From assembly GCA_963966185.1 (NCBI GenBank), contig CAWZYM010000204.1, positions 729,001 to 793,000 of the forward strand: a DNA stretch of 64,000 nucleotides, given 5' to 3'. A program made the position numbers and the translations under genes. Each line of letters opens with the position of its first letter. Within the stretch, counting starts at the first letter, position 1. Positions 1 through 12,900 of this stretch are shown here, in pieces. The notes under the pieces were generated by a model. The model ran no database searches. It was not told the DNA's origin and was given only the letters and a program-made list of their open reading frames with translations. This stretch comes from Rhabditoides inermis. Its lineage: Eukaryota; Nematoda; Chromadorea; Rhabditida; Rhabditidae.

Positions 1-3000
1 GAGCCGTTGGGGCCGGCACTGCGAGGCGCCTATTCCACGACGGATCGTCGTCGTCACGAGATACGACGACACAACTGACGATTGACAATGACGAGACACT
101 GAAACGATCGGCAATCGGGGCTCTTTCAGTGGTCCTGAGTAGAGCGCGCGCCGATCTACCACCGAGCAAGCAACAGATTCTGGAAATGAGAGATGCGACT
201 ACGAAAGCCATCAGATATGTGCATAACGTGGCGCAGTCTAACGACGCAAGACTGAGCCAAACCATGATAAACCAAGCCAATGAGATTCAGAGACAAGTGA
301 ACGAATCGCTCGAGACAGTGAGCACGAGGATCGACCGTGTCGGAGGCCGTCTCGCGGTCAACGACGTAGTGAACCAAGCCGCTCCGACGGTGGCGGTTGT
401 GGGCACTGACACATCCAGCAAAATGCCGATCTTCTCGGGATCGAACACAGAGAGCTGTGGGCAATGGGCAGCGTTCGTGCGCCGATTCGAGGACATTTGC
501 AAGATGAACGACCCGAACATGTCGTCGGACAAGAAGGCTCGACTGATGGTCGGACATCTCGATGGCTTGGCAAGAGAGAAGATCGAGGAGATGGAGGTAG
601 CCGACACATCAGACTATGAGAAGGTGAAAGAGCACCTGACGGAATTCTACGAGTCTCCAGAGCAGTGCAACTACGCCAAGGAAGAGCTGAAGCAGTGCAA
701 GCAGGGCAGCACTGAACCAGTGAGCAGGTTTTCACAGCGCTTCCATACAATCGCAAAAGCGGCGACTGCGGGAAAGAATGCAGAAACGAAGAAGGAGATC
801 ATCCTGGACGAGTACTGCAACAGACTCCTACCGAACCTTCGATTCTTCGTCAAGCTCGAGAAGCCGAAGACGTTCGAACAGGCGCGAATGCACGCGCAGA
901 GGATCGAACTACTGCAAACAGAGATGACGATGAGTCAACTGATCAGTGGCAAACCCTCAGCAGAAATCAACGCGGTTGCACGCGAAAGGAGTGAGGAGCG
1001 CAAGCCTGAAGTTCCAAAGAACATGGGAGCGTACAGGTTCGACTCGGAGCAGTCGATGAACTACGTGAGGAACGGCGAACGATTCCAGGGTCAATGCCAT
1101 TTTTGCCACATTCAAGGTCATCGAAAATCAGAATGTCGCAAACTTGCCGCTATCAAAGCACAGGGAGGGCAAGTCGGAGGCCAGCGAGGCGGATCCTATG
1201 GCGGCCAGGTCAACAGGTTCAACAACGGGGGCAAGAACATGGTCTCGTTCGGCGGGAACGGAGGCGGATACATGCAGCCCATGCAACCCATGCAGCAGAT
1301 GCAGCCCAGGCAAATGCAGCCAGTACATCAGATGCAGCCAGTACAGCAGATGCAGATGATGCAGCCGATGCGGCAAGGGCGACCGATGCAGCCGAGGAGG
1401 CAAGAGCGGCCGGGAGTATGGACACCACAACAAGGCCAGCAGGCTGGAGCTGTTCAAATGCAGATGAAACCGAGCGTACAATGTTATGCATGTAGGCAAT
1501 TCGGACATGTGGCACGTCAATGTCCTAACAGCGCTGCGGTCAACTACGTCGGAATGCAGCAATACGACGACGGGTGGGAGAACGAGCAGGTCGTGATGAG
1601 CGTCTCCACCACCCAGGCCGCGCCGACGAAGACCGAAGAGGCGGTCGAGAAGGCAAGCAACACTACCGACGAGTCGGATCTGGTCAAGAAACTGAGGGAG
1701 GAGCTCTGCATCCAGAAAGAGAGAACGGGGGCGGCTCTGCACCGCATGGACAAGATGTCGGAGGTTTTTGGGGGAGGCCGAGCGACGAAGGCGCCGAATA
1801 AAGGGCTGACCTCCTCGATTGTGACATTGGCGGTGGTCTGCGGACTGATCACGCCAGTGCTGGCAGCGATGCCGGACGCGTGGATGTGCCCAACCACAGG
1901 CAATCCCACACTCATATAAATCCCCCGATCCTACAACTGCGATAACATAGTGCCCACCGAGAACGCAAACGCCACACGTGAGAGATTGAACGTGATGCGC
2001 CCGAACACGCAGACGTACCTCTCCGAGGCGTTCGTGTGCAGAGTGATTGACCAGACGGTAAAGTACGGAATAGATCTAGTGGGGCACAAGTTCGAGACGC
2101 ACAGAGACGTTCAGCAAACGGTAACAGAAGAGGAATGCAAGATGATGGTTACCCACAAAAGGTGCACCAGGGGACCTCTGACACAGGTAGGCCAAATCTG
2201 GAAGACCGGAGACACGCTGAAACCGAGTCGACTGTGGCCACCGTTCCAGAGCTTTTGGGATTATGAGGAAACGGTAACTAACTGTGCAATGTTTCAAGTG
2301 ACGATTAGGGCAAGATCCACGTGGTCAAGAATTGACGGTCCATTCAACAGCGCTAATGAGTGTATCTACAGCCACGGGAAGTGCACATTGGAAGATGGGG
2401 CAATGGTTATATGGACACCCAATCTTGAGGCACAGTGTCGGTTCATCAAATTGAAGACCATGGCTGGCACGAAGATGGGGAAGGTATGGATCAGCGACTC
2501 AAGAGAATTCGCTCTGAGTTGGGATAACACATCCGAGACGATCAACGACTGCGGCGCCAAGGTAACAATCACTGACCAGGGGTTTGGAGTGATTCAAACA
2601 AAGCGAGAAAAGAGGGAAGTCACGAGAGACAGCGAAACTGGAGTAGCCACTACGAATCAACTTGCCGCGCAACTCTTGGCTGTGGAAGGAGAAGTGAGGC
2701 ACAGTTTTGGTACTCTCTTCCGACACATGGCTCTGGCACTCTGCCAACGTATCAACCTGATTGCAACGTCATTCACGGCGGCCATGACCGCGGACCCAAC
2801 AGCAATAATGAGGAAGGTGATTAACAGGACCGACATCGTTGCCAACCACATAGGAGAGGGAATATTCGAAATAGAACGCTGTATGAGAGTTCCAGGAAAG
2901 GGTATACATCTTGCCGGTAACGGATCGTGCTACAGAGAGCCGAGGGTTGAAATAATATCGAAAAGCAAGAACTTCACTGGATTCCTGTCCCTCAATGACA

Positions 3001-5870
3001 AAGTGATTCGAAGCTCATCGACATTGAGTGACTGCGCAGAGTCGGAAGTAATGCGCATGGTGATAGAGGGCACAGTGTGGCGGATCAATCAGGTAGACAA
3101 CATCATGAAGAGTGGTGAAGAGGTGAAGAAAATAGCAGCGACTGAGGCAGAATTCGGCGAACTACATCTCCCGGAACTACGAATCTTTCACAACTTGGTG
3201 ATCACCAACTGGTCTGAAGTGACCGAAACACACGCCACAATGCAAGAAATTTGGGAGACGATGCACAATGAGGCGACTGAGAATCACATTACATCACTTG
3301 CAACAGTTCACCAACCGATCGAAATGAAACCATCAATTATGAGCATGATTTTCGGAGAGTGGTCGATGGCAAATGTATGGATATACATCTGCTGCGCGAT
3401 CGTGACCGCGCGAGTAGCAATGGCGGTAGCAGGACTATATGTGAAATATGAGATGAGTAGAGTATTGAGCACACCAATTCGAAGATTTCGCGAGCGAGGC
3501 GGGCACAACAACAACATCGTGTCGCCATCTAGCTTCATAAGCCAACTCCACAGCTCGCCAACATCACCCTTCTCATTGCCACCCAGTACCATCAGATTCG
3601 AAGTGACGAATGAGTACGGAACCCCGGAGGAGGGAAAGGACGGGTCGAGACCGCAAAGTTCATCAACGTCATGGCCTCCACGTTTAGAGATACTGCCGTC
3701 TTGTAACATGATGAGCTCAGAGAGGGGAAAGGCAGCGACGATGAGCAGCAACTGCTACATCCCCATACGAGTAAACGGACACATCGCATTCGGATCGGTA
3801 GACACTAATTGCAAGAGTACGTACGCGTCAGCAGCGATGATCGACCAATTTGGACTGACGTCACTACACGAGCCCACAAGCGACGGTATGAGAACTCCAT
3901 TAGGCAAGGAAGTTGTGAGGTGGGGATACATGTACCTGGATATCGCGGATCAAGTACGGATGGGAAAGATCAACTTTCTGAAAGAGGAAGATTTCAACGA
4001 CTCCTTTCCCATAGTGCTGCTTGGAAAGAACGTCATCGACGCGTTCCACACCTGGAAGCCGGATGTCGAGAAGGGAGTGATCACCATCGATAAATGGACA
4101 GTGACTACATTGACTCGAGCGCAAGTCGAGGCAACGTACAAGAACCCGAAATACACTATACCGAGAGTCTGTGATGAGACTATCTCTTTCGAACTGGAAG
4201 CGGAAATAGAGGCACCATTTAAGATGCAAGTCCCGATTCAACTCAATGAGCGAGTAGAGGCTATCGGAATAATGGATACAGGATCGGAACTGACTGTCGC
4301 GCACATCTCAGTGGCGCGCATGCTGAAAGTAGAGGTAAGAAAAGCCAGATGGGATGGCATTCGAGTGGCAAACGATCAGATTATGACCATCGAGGGCGAA
4401 GGCGAGGTGCTGATCTCACTCGGGAATCAGACAGAACTAGTCACTGTACTGTTCTGCAAAAGAGCGAGAAGAGGGACGGGAGCGCATCTGGTTATCCTAG
4501 GCAACAGCTTTCTCAAGCAGCTACCCCCAATCACTATCGACTACGCACGTAGAGAAGTCAGAATCAAGAACGACACGATTCCAATCATTCAGGACCAGGA
4601 TATCAACAAGGGACAGACGTACGCGGTAGAAACCGAATGTGGGAACATGACGGTAGCCATCAAAGAGCGCAACAAGTTCGCAGCAGCGCAGGTGCCAATC
4701 CGTATGAACAATATCACACTGTTAGGACTGATCGACACGGGTGCGTCGGTAACCATAGCGCACACGTCACTCGCTACACTCATCGGCGAACACCACTTGT
4801 TGAACGACAACATCATCTCCGCAAGGGGGATGAATGGCGACAAGATCGGGATGGCAGGATACGCGAATGTCGAAATCAAAGTAGGCAGTGTGACAATAAT
4901 CCACAAGGTCTACTTTTCCGACGGCGTCAACAGGTGTGACGACCCCACGAAATACCAAGTGATTCTGGGCAATGACTTTCTGTGCAAACTGCCCACATGG
5001 CGGATCTGCTACATCAACTGGCAACTGGTGATGGAGACGGAGACGGTTGACATTCAGGCGATCCCTGGAGTGTTCATCCACCCGAGACAGAAGGAGACGT
5101 TCAAACCGATCGACGGAGTACTGAGAGTAGAGAACACGTGTACAGTGAACGCATGTTCAGAGGCACTCGTGAGGTGTCGAAATTCAGTCGAAGGAAGTAC
5201 AGATGCGTGGATGACGACGCAAGTACGTGACAGGATCCTCGCCAAGGGGCTGATGATCTCGCCCGGAGTGATCGAGGGAGACAGTGTGAACATCCTGGTA
5301 ACGAACCCAACCGACGAGCCCATACAACTGTTCGCCAGACAGACGCTAGTGGAGACAACTCGTCTCGACAGGGACAAGGAGGGCAACCTCATCGCCAACT
5401 ACATCTGGTCAGAGTCCGGCAAGGGCGACGAGGAAATGGTAGAGGAAGAAGGAGACGAGACAGTAGAGATCGGCGATGACCAGCCGACTGTCAACAACAT
5501 CTCGCCGGACGAGAGCTTCTTCAAGGACGGGTTCAAGATCAATTTGGACAACACCGATCTGACAGAGGAGGAGAAGGTACGAGTGCGCGCACTATTCGAA
5601 GAGTTCATCGACGTGATCGCGCAGTCACCGTACGACATCGGACCTGGTTATCAGGACGAACTGGTGGAAATTGAGACCAGTATTGAAAAGCCCAACTACA
5701 AAATCAGGAGCACGCGTGTGCCCCTCTGTCTGCAGGACAGCATCGAAGCAACCGCTAGAAAGCTCGAAAAGGCCGGAATCATCAAGGAGGCACCCTCGGA
5801 GGGAGTGCTGTGGGAGCACAAGTGTGTAATTGTCCCGAAGAAAGATGGAGGACAGAGAGTGTGTGTCTGA
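1..5870 (+). pseudogene. gag-env-pro polyprotein of copy 1, 5' truncated by window, one nonsense codon
   Basis: The reading frame is open from base 3 to a TGA at 5868, except for a TAA at 1917-1919 where copy 2 has CAA. Just downstream, copy 2's ATG reads GTG at 1950. Order: Gag capsid-like region (about 423-930), CCHC knuckles at 1095 and 1482 separated by a Met/Gln/Pro-rich stretch, an internal hydrophobic signal-like segment (about 1812-1870), the Env-like ectodomain with basic cleavage-type site near 2601, a membrane segment near 3375, then retropepsin-like motifs at 3801 (DTN), 4275 (DTGS) and 4734 (DTGA). The stop falls just after the signal-like segment, so normal translation would give Gag without Env or protease. 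The frame runs into pol through the UGA-C frameshift site. Confidence 0.9.
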
Positions 5871-8580
5871 CGACTTCCGTCCTCTTAACAGAGTGACAGA
5901 AGTTAATCAGATTCCTCTCCCCCGTACCGAAGACGTAGCAGCTAGAATCTCAGGTAACAAGTATATTACTTCCCTCGATCTAGTGCAGTCATATTATCAA
6001 CTACATTTAAGTCCAGACGCGCAGCGAAAAGCGTGTTGGAAAACGCACAATAAAGCATACGTGTTTTTACGTTTACCCATGGGTCTATGCGGAGCTGGGT
6101 CCGCGTTCTCCAGAGTGCTCAACAGAGTACTGGGAGGACTCAATAGCAACATTATAAACTATCTCGACGATGTCCTAATCGCCAACAAGACATTCGAGGA
6201 CCATTTGCGAGATCTCCGCACTGTCCTGAGCCGATTTAGACAGTATGGTCTGAAGGTGTCAGGAAAGAAAATGACAGACATCGCAGTGAGTAAAATAACA
6301 TTTTTAGGACACGAGATATCCGCTGACAAATACTTTCCGAGCGACCGCAATTTACTAGCACTTAAAGAAATGAAAGAACCAAAGACAGTGAAGGGAGTGA
6401 AATCATTCCTTGGAACAGCCGGATACTACAGACGCTTTATTAGGAGCTTCTCGCAAGAGTCGGCGCCATTAACTGCGCTGACAAAGAAAGAAAATCCATT
6501 CATATGGGGAGAAGCTGAGCAAAAATCGTTCGATTTTATTCGAAATATACTGCTCAAGAAGCCGTGTCTCGAATTCCCGTGAGACAATGCGGACTTTATT
6601 CTATACACAGATGCTAGTAAGATCGCCGCGGGCGCAGCGCTATACCAAGAGCGAGAGAACGGCGAGAGACCGCTCGCCGCAATAGGATATTTCAGTAAGA
6701 TGTGGTCAGAGAGTCAGAAGAAATGGGCTATTGTTCACCTCGAACTCGCATCAATCATATACGCGCTAAGATTTTTCAAGCCTGTCATACACGGCAAGAA
6801 AGTAACAGTAATGACAGATCACAAGCCACTAATCTACATTCTCCATTCGGAAAACATTCACGAGAACCTACAACGATTCGCCATTGAACTGTCACAATAC
6901 CCAGGCCTAGAAATCAAGTACGTGAAAGGCACGTCAAATGTGGCAGGTGATATGATGTCCCGACTGGAATCAGGTGTCCACTTCGAGGACGATACAAAAG
7001 AGAGCGATGACATCATCGAAGTACCAATGTGCTTGCCCGTCGGAGTGATGCAACTCTCGAGTCGGAAGACACTACCAGTCTTCAGGGCAAGAGAAGAGCA
7101 GTTGAAAGACAGTGAAATCGACTCTATTCGCAAAATATTGGAGGGAGGTGACGCTCCTGACAGCCTCAGTGACCAGGAACACGCACGACTGTTGAATCTG
7201 GTCGAGTCTTGCGAGATCGGCAAGAACGGATGCGTCTACACACGACAGAAGATGAGCAAGGATCCGACACAGGTATTACGCAAATTGTTCATACCCGCAA
7301 CTCTACGCAGCGAGCTGATAGACCAATACCACGCGCATCCAATGAGCGGACATATAAACTGGCGTAAAACTCTAACTAAAATAAGTAGAACATATTTCTG
7401 GCCGACCATGGTCAGCGACATCGCCGACAAGGTCAAGGCGTGCGACGAATGCCAGCGGAAGCGGGGAGATGCGAGAAATAAGGAGCTGATGCTACACCCT
7501 ATCACGCACTCACCGTTCCAAACAATGTACGCCGATGTGATGGGTCCATTAGACGAGAGTGATCGAGGAATGAAACACATTCTATGCATGGTAGACAGTT
7601 TTACCAAATACGCAATCGCGGTACCCATTCCAGACTGTAGAGCAGTGACAATCGCCGAGGCAATCATGAACGAGGTAATACTAAAATATGGTATGTGCTC
7701 GCAAATCACGACGGATGGTGCGCCTTATTTCACATCCGAACTAATAAAAGAATTGATGAAACTTCTGAGAATCGACCAACACACAGCCACACCGTACTTG
7801 CACCGCGGATGCGCGACAGTGGAGAGACACCTACGCACTCTACAAACTTGCATGAGGTGCTATCTGCAAAACCAATCAAGCCAGTGGTGCCGCTACCTGA
7901 ACATGTGCACGTTCGCGCTGAACACAAGTAGCCACGACAGCCTAGGAGGTGTGACACCATATTTCGCAATGTTCGGAAGAGCACCGATGCTCGCGGTAGA
8001 CCTCATGCTGAAACGAGCCGAGGAAAGGAGGGTATGTGAATTTACCGAGGAAGCCGAATATCTAGCCCAGCTAACCAAAAATCTTGACGGAGTATGGAAG
8101 TATATGAGTAGGGAGAACGATCTGGCTAGAGACCGATGGGAACAACAAAACAACAGGACACATCTTCACCCGTTGGAGGTTCAGGTGGGAGACAGAGTCT
8201 ATATGCGCAACTACAACATGCAAGTGGGAGTGTCCAAAAAGCTACAATTTCCGTGGCTCGGTCAACACGTGGTCCTCAGGGTAGAACACCCGCATCTCAT
8301 AATCAAGTGCCTAACTAATAGCAAAGCCAAAGAGAGACGAGTTCACAAAGACCAGGTCAAGAGGGCGTACTTGCCGAGCGGACCGGCAGGGGCAACAGCC
8401 AGCGAACAAGAAGAAGGAAACGAGGACAACACAGCAAATAACACCCCAACACCCAGCAACGCAATAAAGAGCAAACCTGTAGGAAACCACGAACCTGTAG
8501 ACGAGGCGACTGACGACGGTACCCACTACCGCCACCCGCACAACACCCGGTCAGGCGGGCTGAGTCGTAAGAGAGTTTAA
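5830..8580 (+). pseudogene. pol: pol of copy 1: RT, RNase H, integrase, one nonsense codon
   Basis: This is a Ty3/gypsy-like pol. Numbering from 5830: RT palm with YLDD at residues 111-114; RNase H beginning with YTDAS near 261; integrase with an HHCC zinc-binding N-terminus, then D569, D629 and E665 (35-residue spacing between the last two); and a basic, low-complexity C-terminus. The frame is interrupted only by TGA at 6580-6582, between RT and RNase H, where copy 2 has CGA. The first dozen residues overlap the end of the upstream frame, so the biological entry point is probably the frameshift at 5868. The premature stop would leave RT without RNase H and integrase. Confidence 0.92.
5862..5871 (+). 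promoter_or_regulatory. Putative +1 ribosomal frameshift site (copy 1)
   Basis: The gag-env-pro frame ends with codons TGT GTC TGA followed by C. The conserved RT core continues in the +1 frame directly afterwards (DDFRPLN). Motif residues lie on both sides: KKDGGQRVCV in the upstream frame and DFRPLN downstream. A +1 slip at UGA-C, like the antizyme arrangement, would join them without loss. The same bases occur in copy 2. An ancestral single-base insertion is the alternative. Confidence 0.55.
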
Positions 8581-8659
8581 AAGGAAATATAGGCAGCGTT
8601 TGAAACACCAAGTACAGTCAAGTACAGTCCAGACCACACGGCAATAATTTATCCTACAG

Positions 8660-9572
8660 CTATGGAACAATACACAAGTAAAACAGCATAAAAAAAAGGA
8701 GCAGGGAATCGAAGGGGGAGCGCGCAGACGTTGGGGCCGGCGAACGAGCGCGCCGCAGCGCTGTAGTCGACGAGGGAGAAGGCCGTCCTGAAAGGAGGCA
8801 CGATAATAACACAAATATGAAAACAATCGATAATAAAATAAATAGCTAAATAAGTAAAGAAAACCGTTCAAACCTCGACAACGATAGGAAGGGGAGGCGA
8901 ACGCGTCCAGCGGGTGGCCGGCGGACAGGCACCTGAATCAACAACAAATCATCTACTTGAACGAAATAACACGATAACCGGATAATAGTAAAATTTAAAA
9001 AAAAGGGGACACACCCTTCGGCGAGAGAGGTTCGGCGAGAGAGGGTCATCGAGACGGCAACGCCGAACCGAGCGTACGAATGGCGCGGCCCAGCGCCGAA
9101 CAGCGCACAGCGAGAAGAACGGGCACAACTACAAATCATTCAACATTAAAACGATCGCGTGAATATACAACTACATGATTGTAAATATAAGCAAAAAAAC
9201 AGTGAGAAAACGCAAACCTGACAGGTAAAGGACGAGCGAACGGGCCGCGCACAGTGTCGTAGATGAGATCGACGCCCAGGTACAGCGCGGATAGCGCCTG
9301 CAAATAACACACGGTAATAAATAAAACAACAAATTGAAACGAGCAATAACAAGAAGTGAACAGCGACAGCAGGGGCGACGAGTAAAGCCTATAACGACAC
9401 AAAATTAATTATTTAACCAGACAGAGTGTATAAAATAAATTGCAAAAGGACAAATAAGTATATACAAACACACTAGAGAAGACACGAGTGCAAAACAGCT
9501 GATCGGGAAGAGGACGCGCGCAGTGGGATGCGAAGCGGTCGCGGCGCGGCTGCCGATCGCGAGAGCGCGCAT
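8660..9572 (-). pseudogene. Antisense gene Y, broken copy
   Basis: This is the counterpart of the putative six-exon antisense gene at 49715-50716 in copy 2. Most exon-like blocks and GT/AG borders are kept. About 92 bp are missing near 9380, which removes the 3' half of exon 2 and its splice donor. The missing piece in copy 2 is bounded by the short repeat CTGTTC. Without the donor the remaining exons cannot be joined in the same way, so this copy is judged dead, provided gene Y is a gene at all. Confidence 0.4.
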
Positions 9573-9973
9573 AAATGGAGAAGAGAGAGGAAAATTTGAG
9601 GGAACGTGGAAACAAATATCCCGAAAGAGGAAAAGACCAATAACTGCACAAGAAATATACTGCGGAATACGAAGCACGATAATTATCGTAATCACATTTA
9701 AAACTATACTATATAATATGAGTCAGACGATGATACCAAAACTGATGACTCCCAGAAGGCTAAAAGAATCCCACGGGTCCCAAGGTGACACACGGCACCG
9801 GCAGAAGAGCCGCCGAAACAAAACTAGTCACTACGAGAGAGTGGGAGTAGTAAGGAGAAGCCATAACACGAGAGAAAAGAGGAGGTACCACATAAAAGAG
9901 TGGAGGAGAGGGAGAGCCTCACACTGCGACATTCGCATTGTACAGCGACCACCACCGACTCTCGGACGTCAAC

Positions 9974-12900
9974 ATGGGCAAGGACTCGGACCGCGACCGG
10001 CGACGCTCCAACCGGGACAAGGAGGCGAGGCCGGAACGGGACGCGTCATCGGACGCGGCAAGGGAGGATGACTCGCGGACCCCGCGCAGCTACCGCCGGC
10101 AGAGGCGCGAGCGCGACGACAACACCGAGCGCGACGGATCCAAGGAGGTACGTAGATCGCATGTCGCCCGAAAGGGGACATGTACAAAAGAGAAACCTCG
10201 ATAATATTGCATCACGTTTCACAGAGAGCCGAAAGGCGCAGCAGCAGCGGGAGACGCGGCGAGAAGAGCAGTCGCGGAACGCGTGACAGTGATAGCGAAC
10301 GCGCTCGCAACAAGGACAAGGAGGTGAGTAACCAGCGAGTCGCCCATAATGGGGACGCGTATATAAAGAAACCAACACCCATTACAGTAATCACAATTAC
10401 AGGGAATGGAAAAGAGCAGCGAGGACAGCTCCGATCAAAACCAAACTCGCCAGAGTGATGATGAGGTGATTTTAATAGAAAAACAAAATGACTACTAATT
10501 ACGAAACAGTCACTTAACGCGCCATATATGTCTAGGAGCGCGAGAGACGCGAAGAAGAGATCGAGACTGATCACCCCTCACCCGACCAAGTCCGGGAAGT
10601 GGTGAGTACACACAATAGTCTAATTAATAAATTATCAGCTAAATATACCATGCAAAGTGACATCAACCCCTATTCTACAGGTCAGAGCAATGCTCAAAGA
10701 GCGCGTGAATTCGATTGCGGATAGCAAGACCGGTCGGACTGACAGCGATACCGGCGAGGTTGGAACGCGAATCGAAAATCGTCCAACCAATTAAATGATT
10801 TTAGAATGTCGAAGAGGAGGAAGATAACAACATGGATACGGATGAGCCATCAATGGAAGTCGAACAGAAGAGGCTCAAGGTAGATAAATAGAAACAACAG
10901 AAATATGGAAAAATAATTAATAAACCGCTATAGCACTCACATGTCGACGCCACCGAGACAGGGGAGAACGTCCACTCGCTCGCCGCAGAGCCACCGACGG
11001 ACGACCAGGTGAGCAGAACCTGGAAAGCACAATAGTTATAGAGCACATTATCAGAATAACATGACATTCAAAAACGTAATTCTTTGCCAAATAACTCGAA
11101 ATAAAAAGGGTAGCCAATTAATCAAAAAAGAGATACACTCGAAATAAAAAGGGTAGCCAAACATGCCAATCAATCAATCAATCAGTCAGTCAATCAATCA
11201 GTTATCCAAAATCGCTATAGTCTGGTTATACAGCACGAGCCAAGTGCTAACCAAATATGATACCTACAAACACAAACTGAGAATACTCGAAATATAAAGC
11301 AATAATCCTTATAGGCGATCGACCACTGGGCACCCAGGACGAGGGCAGACAGTGTGGAATCCACTAAGACCGCGGCGACGACCGGCTCGACATCCACCTG
11401 GGGCGTAGGAGTCCAGCGCGAGATAACACCGAGCCTGCTCACACCGCTGTGCGAGATGCTGATCGAGGAAGATCCTGAGCCGATGGCAGATGAACCGAGC
11501 GGAGCAGAACAACGAATGGACGGAGACGCAGTCGTAGCTGTAACCACTGTGGAGAAGACCGGGAAGGCGAAGAAACAGAAGAACGACCGACTACCAGCAA
11601 AGACTCCTATCGACTACCTGAGCTGTTACGACACACAGCACCCGTTCGCAAACCTGATCATCCCCCGCCACGACGTCAACAAGATCAAAGACGACACGAC
11701 CATAACTCAACATCTGCCTGTCAACTTCTTCCCGCACCCGCAGGCCGGCGGCTACCAAGACCGTGCAGCGGCAAAGAACCTGTTCATCGAGCCCATGGAG
11801 AAGCGGTTCGGCGAGGACCCTGACTTCGTGCCCGTGCTGCACATGATGTCGCTAGGCGGCGCCATCAAACTAGGCGACCAGGCAACCAGTGTCATCAACG
11901 AGACCTTCAAGAACACTGGCAGACACAGCAGGCCGAACAACATCGACGCCGAGCCGTCTCCCGACCACACCACGTACGCCGAGCACCCCAGCGACTTTGG
12001 CGAGACGGAGTGCACCATCTACCAGATCGCCAGACGACTCCAGAACGCCTCGTTTCTGCTAGAAGCGAAGGACGCCCTGGTGTTCACCCCAGACCGACCG
12101 GAGCTCCGATTCATCATCCTAGACCCCTTCGCATTCGACACAATGACAAGAACGTCGTTGCTCGACTACAAGAACTTGGACGTGGGCGACCTGCTGTACG
12201 TGAAGGCAATCATGCCAACACTGACCGCTGTTCGACACCCACACGAGACACTCGCCACGGCAAAGGATAGTGTGAACTGCTACCCCGACCCGTTGGCGAA
12301 CGCGTTCTTCAAGGCCCGCGAGGTGGCATACATCCGACCCGCACTCAAGGAGAAGGAGGACTTGGCCATGATAACAATGGTGCACAGAGGGGAGACGCAT
12401 AAGAAGAGAAGAAGAGAGGGAAGGCGAGCCACCGAGCAGGAGAAGGCCGATTTCGCCCTAGGCAGGAAGCAGAACGTGGTCGCCGTGGACATCGTCATCG
12501 CCGGCGCTCCTTTCCCAATCCAACTGAAGAAGAGCGCCTGTATCTCCAACCCACAGATGCAGATCAACTGGAATAACGTGCAGAGGTGGTCATTCCTGCG
12601 CACCCACCAGCGACTCGCGCAGACGACAGGGATCTTCTTCTCGGAGCCACCTGTAAGCGCGGAGGCGAAGCTGACCATGATCGACGCGATAAAGGAGGTG
12701 ATCCCGATCATGCCGGAGGAGGCGCCGATACCCAAGTCGGTGCGGGCCATCAACAACGACCAGGAGGAGGGAGCCATCGGAGACGAGGAGTTCATGAAGT
12801 CGTTCCACGTGGACATGGGCGTGTTCAAGAAAGACCCTGATCTCGCGCTGCAGAAGATCGGCGAGTACATGTCTCTCGCGACAACGTACTCGGTGGCATC

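Noticed and set aside
1128..1742. Long antisense frame opposite gag (204 codons; also 57457-58248)
   Set aside because: It is a shadow of the Met/Gln-rich gag codons, with no start context, splice sites or domain.
9523..10071. 182-codon open frame on the helicase strand, present in both copies
   Set aside because: It crosses the divergent promoter and helicase exon 1 in another frame. Conservation is explained by the near identity of the copies.
10180..10458. Continuous 92-codon frame in the RS region
   Set aside because: It reads through a clear GTGAGT donor and acceptor. The spliced exons give a better frame leading into the helicase.
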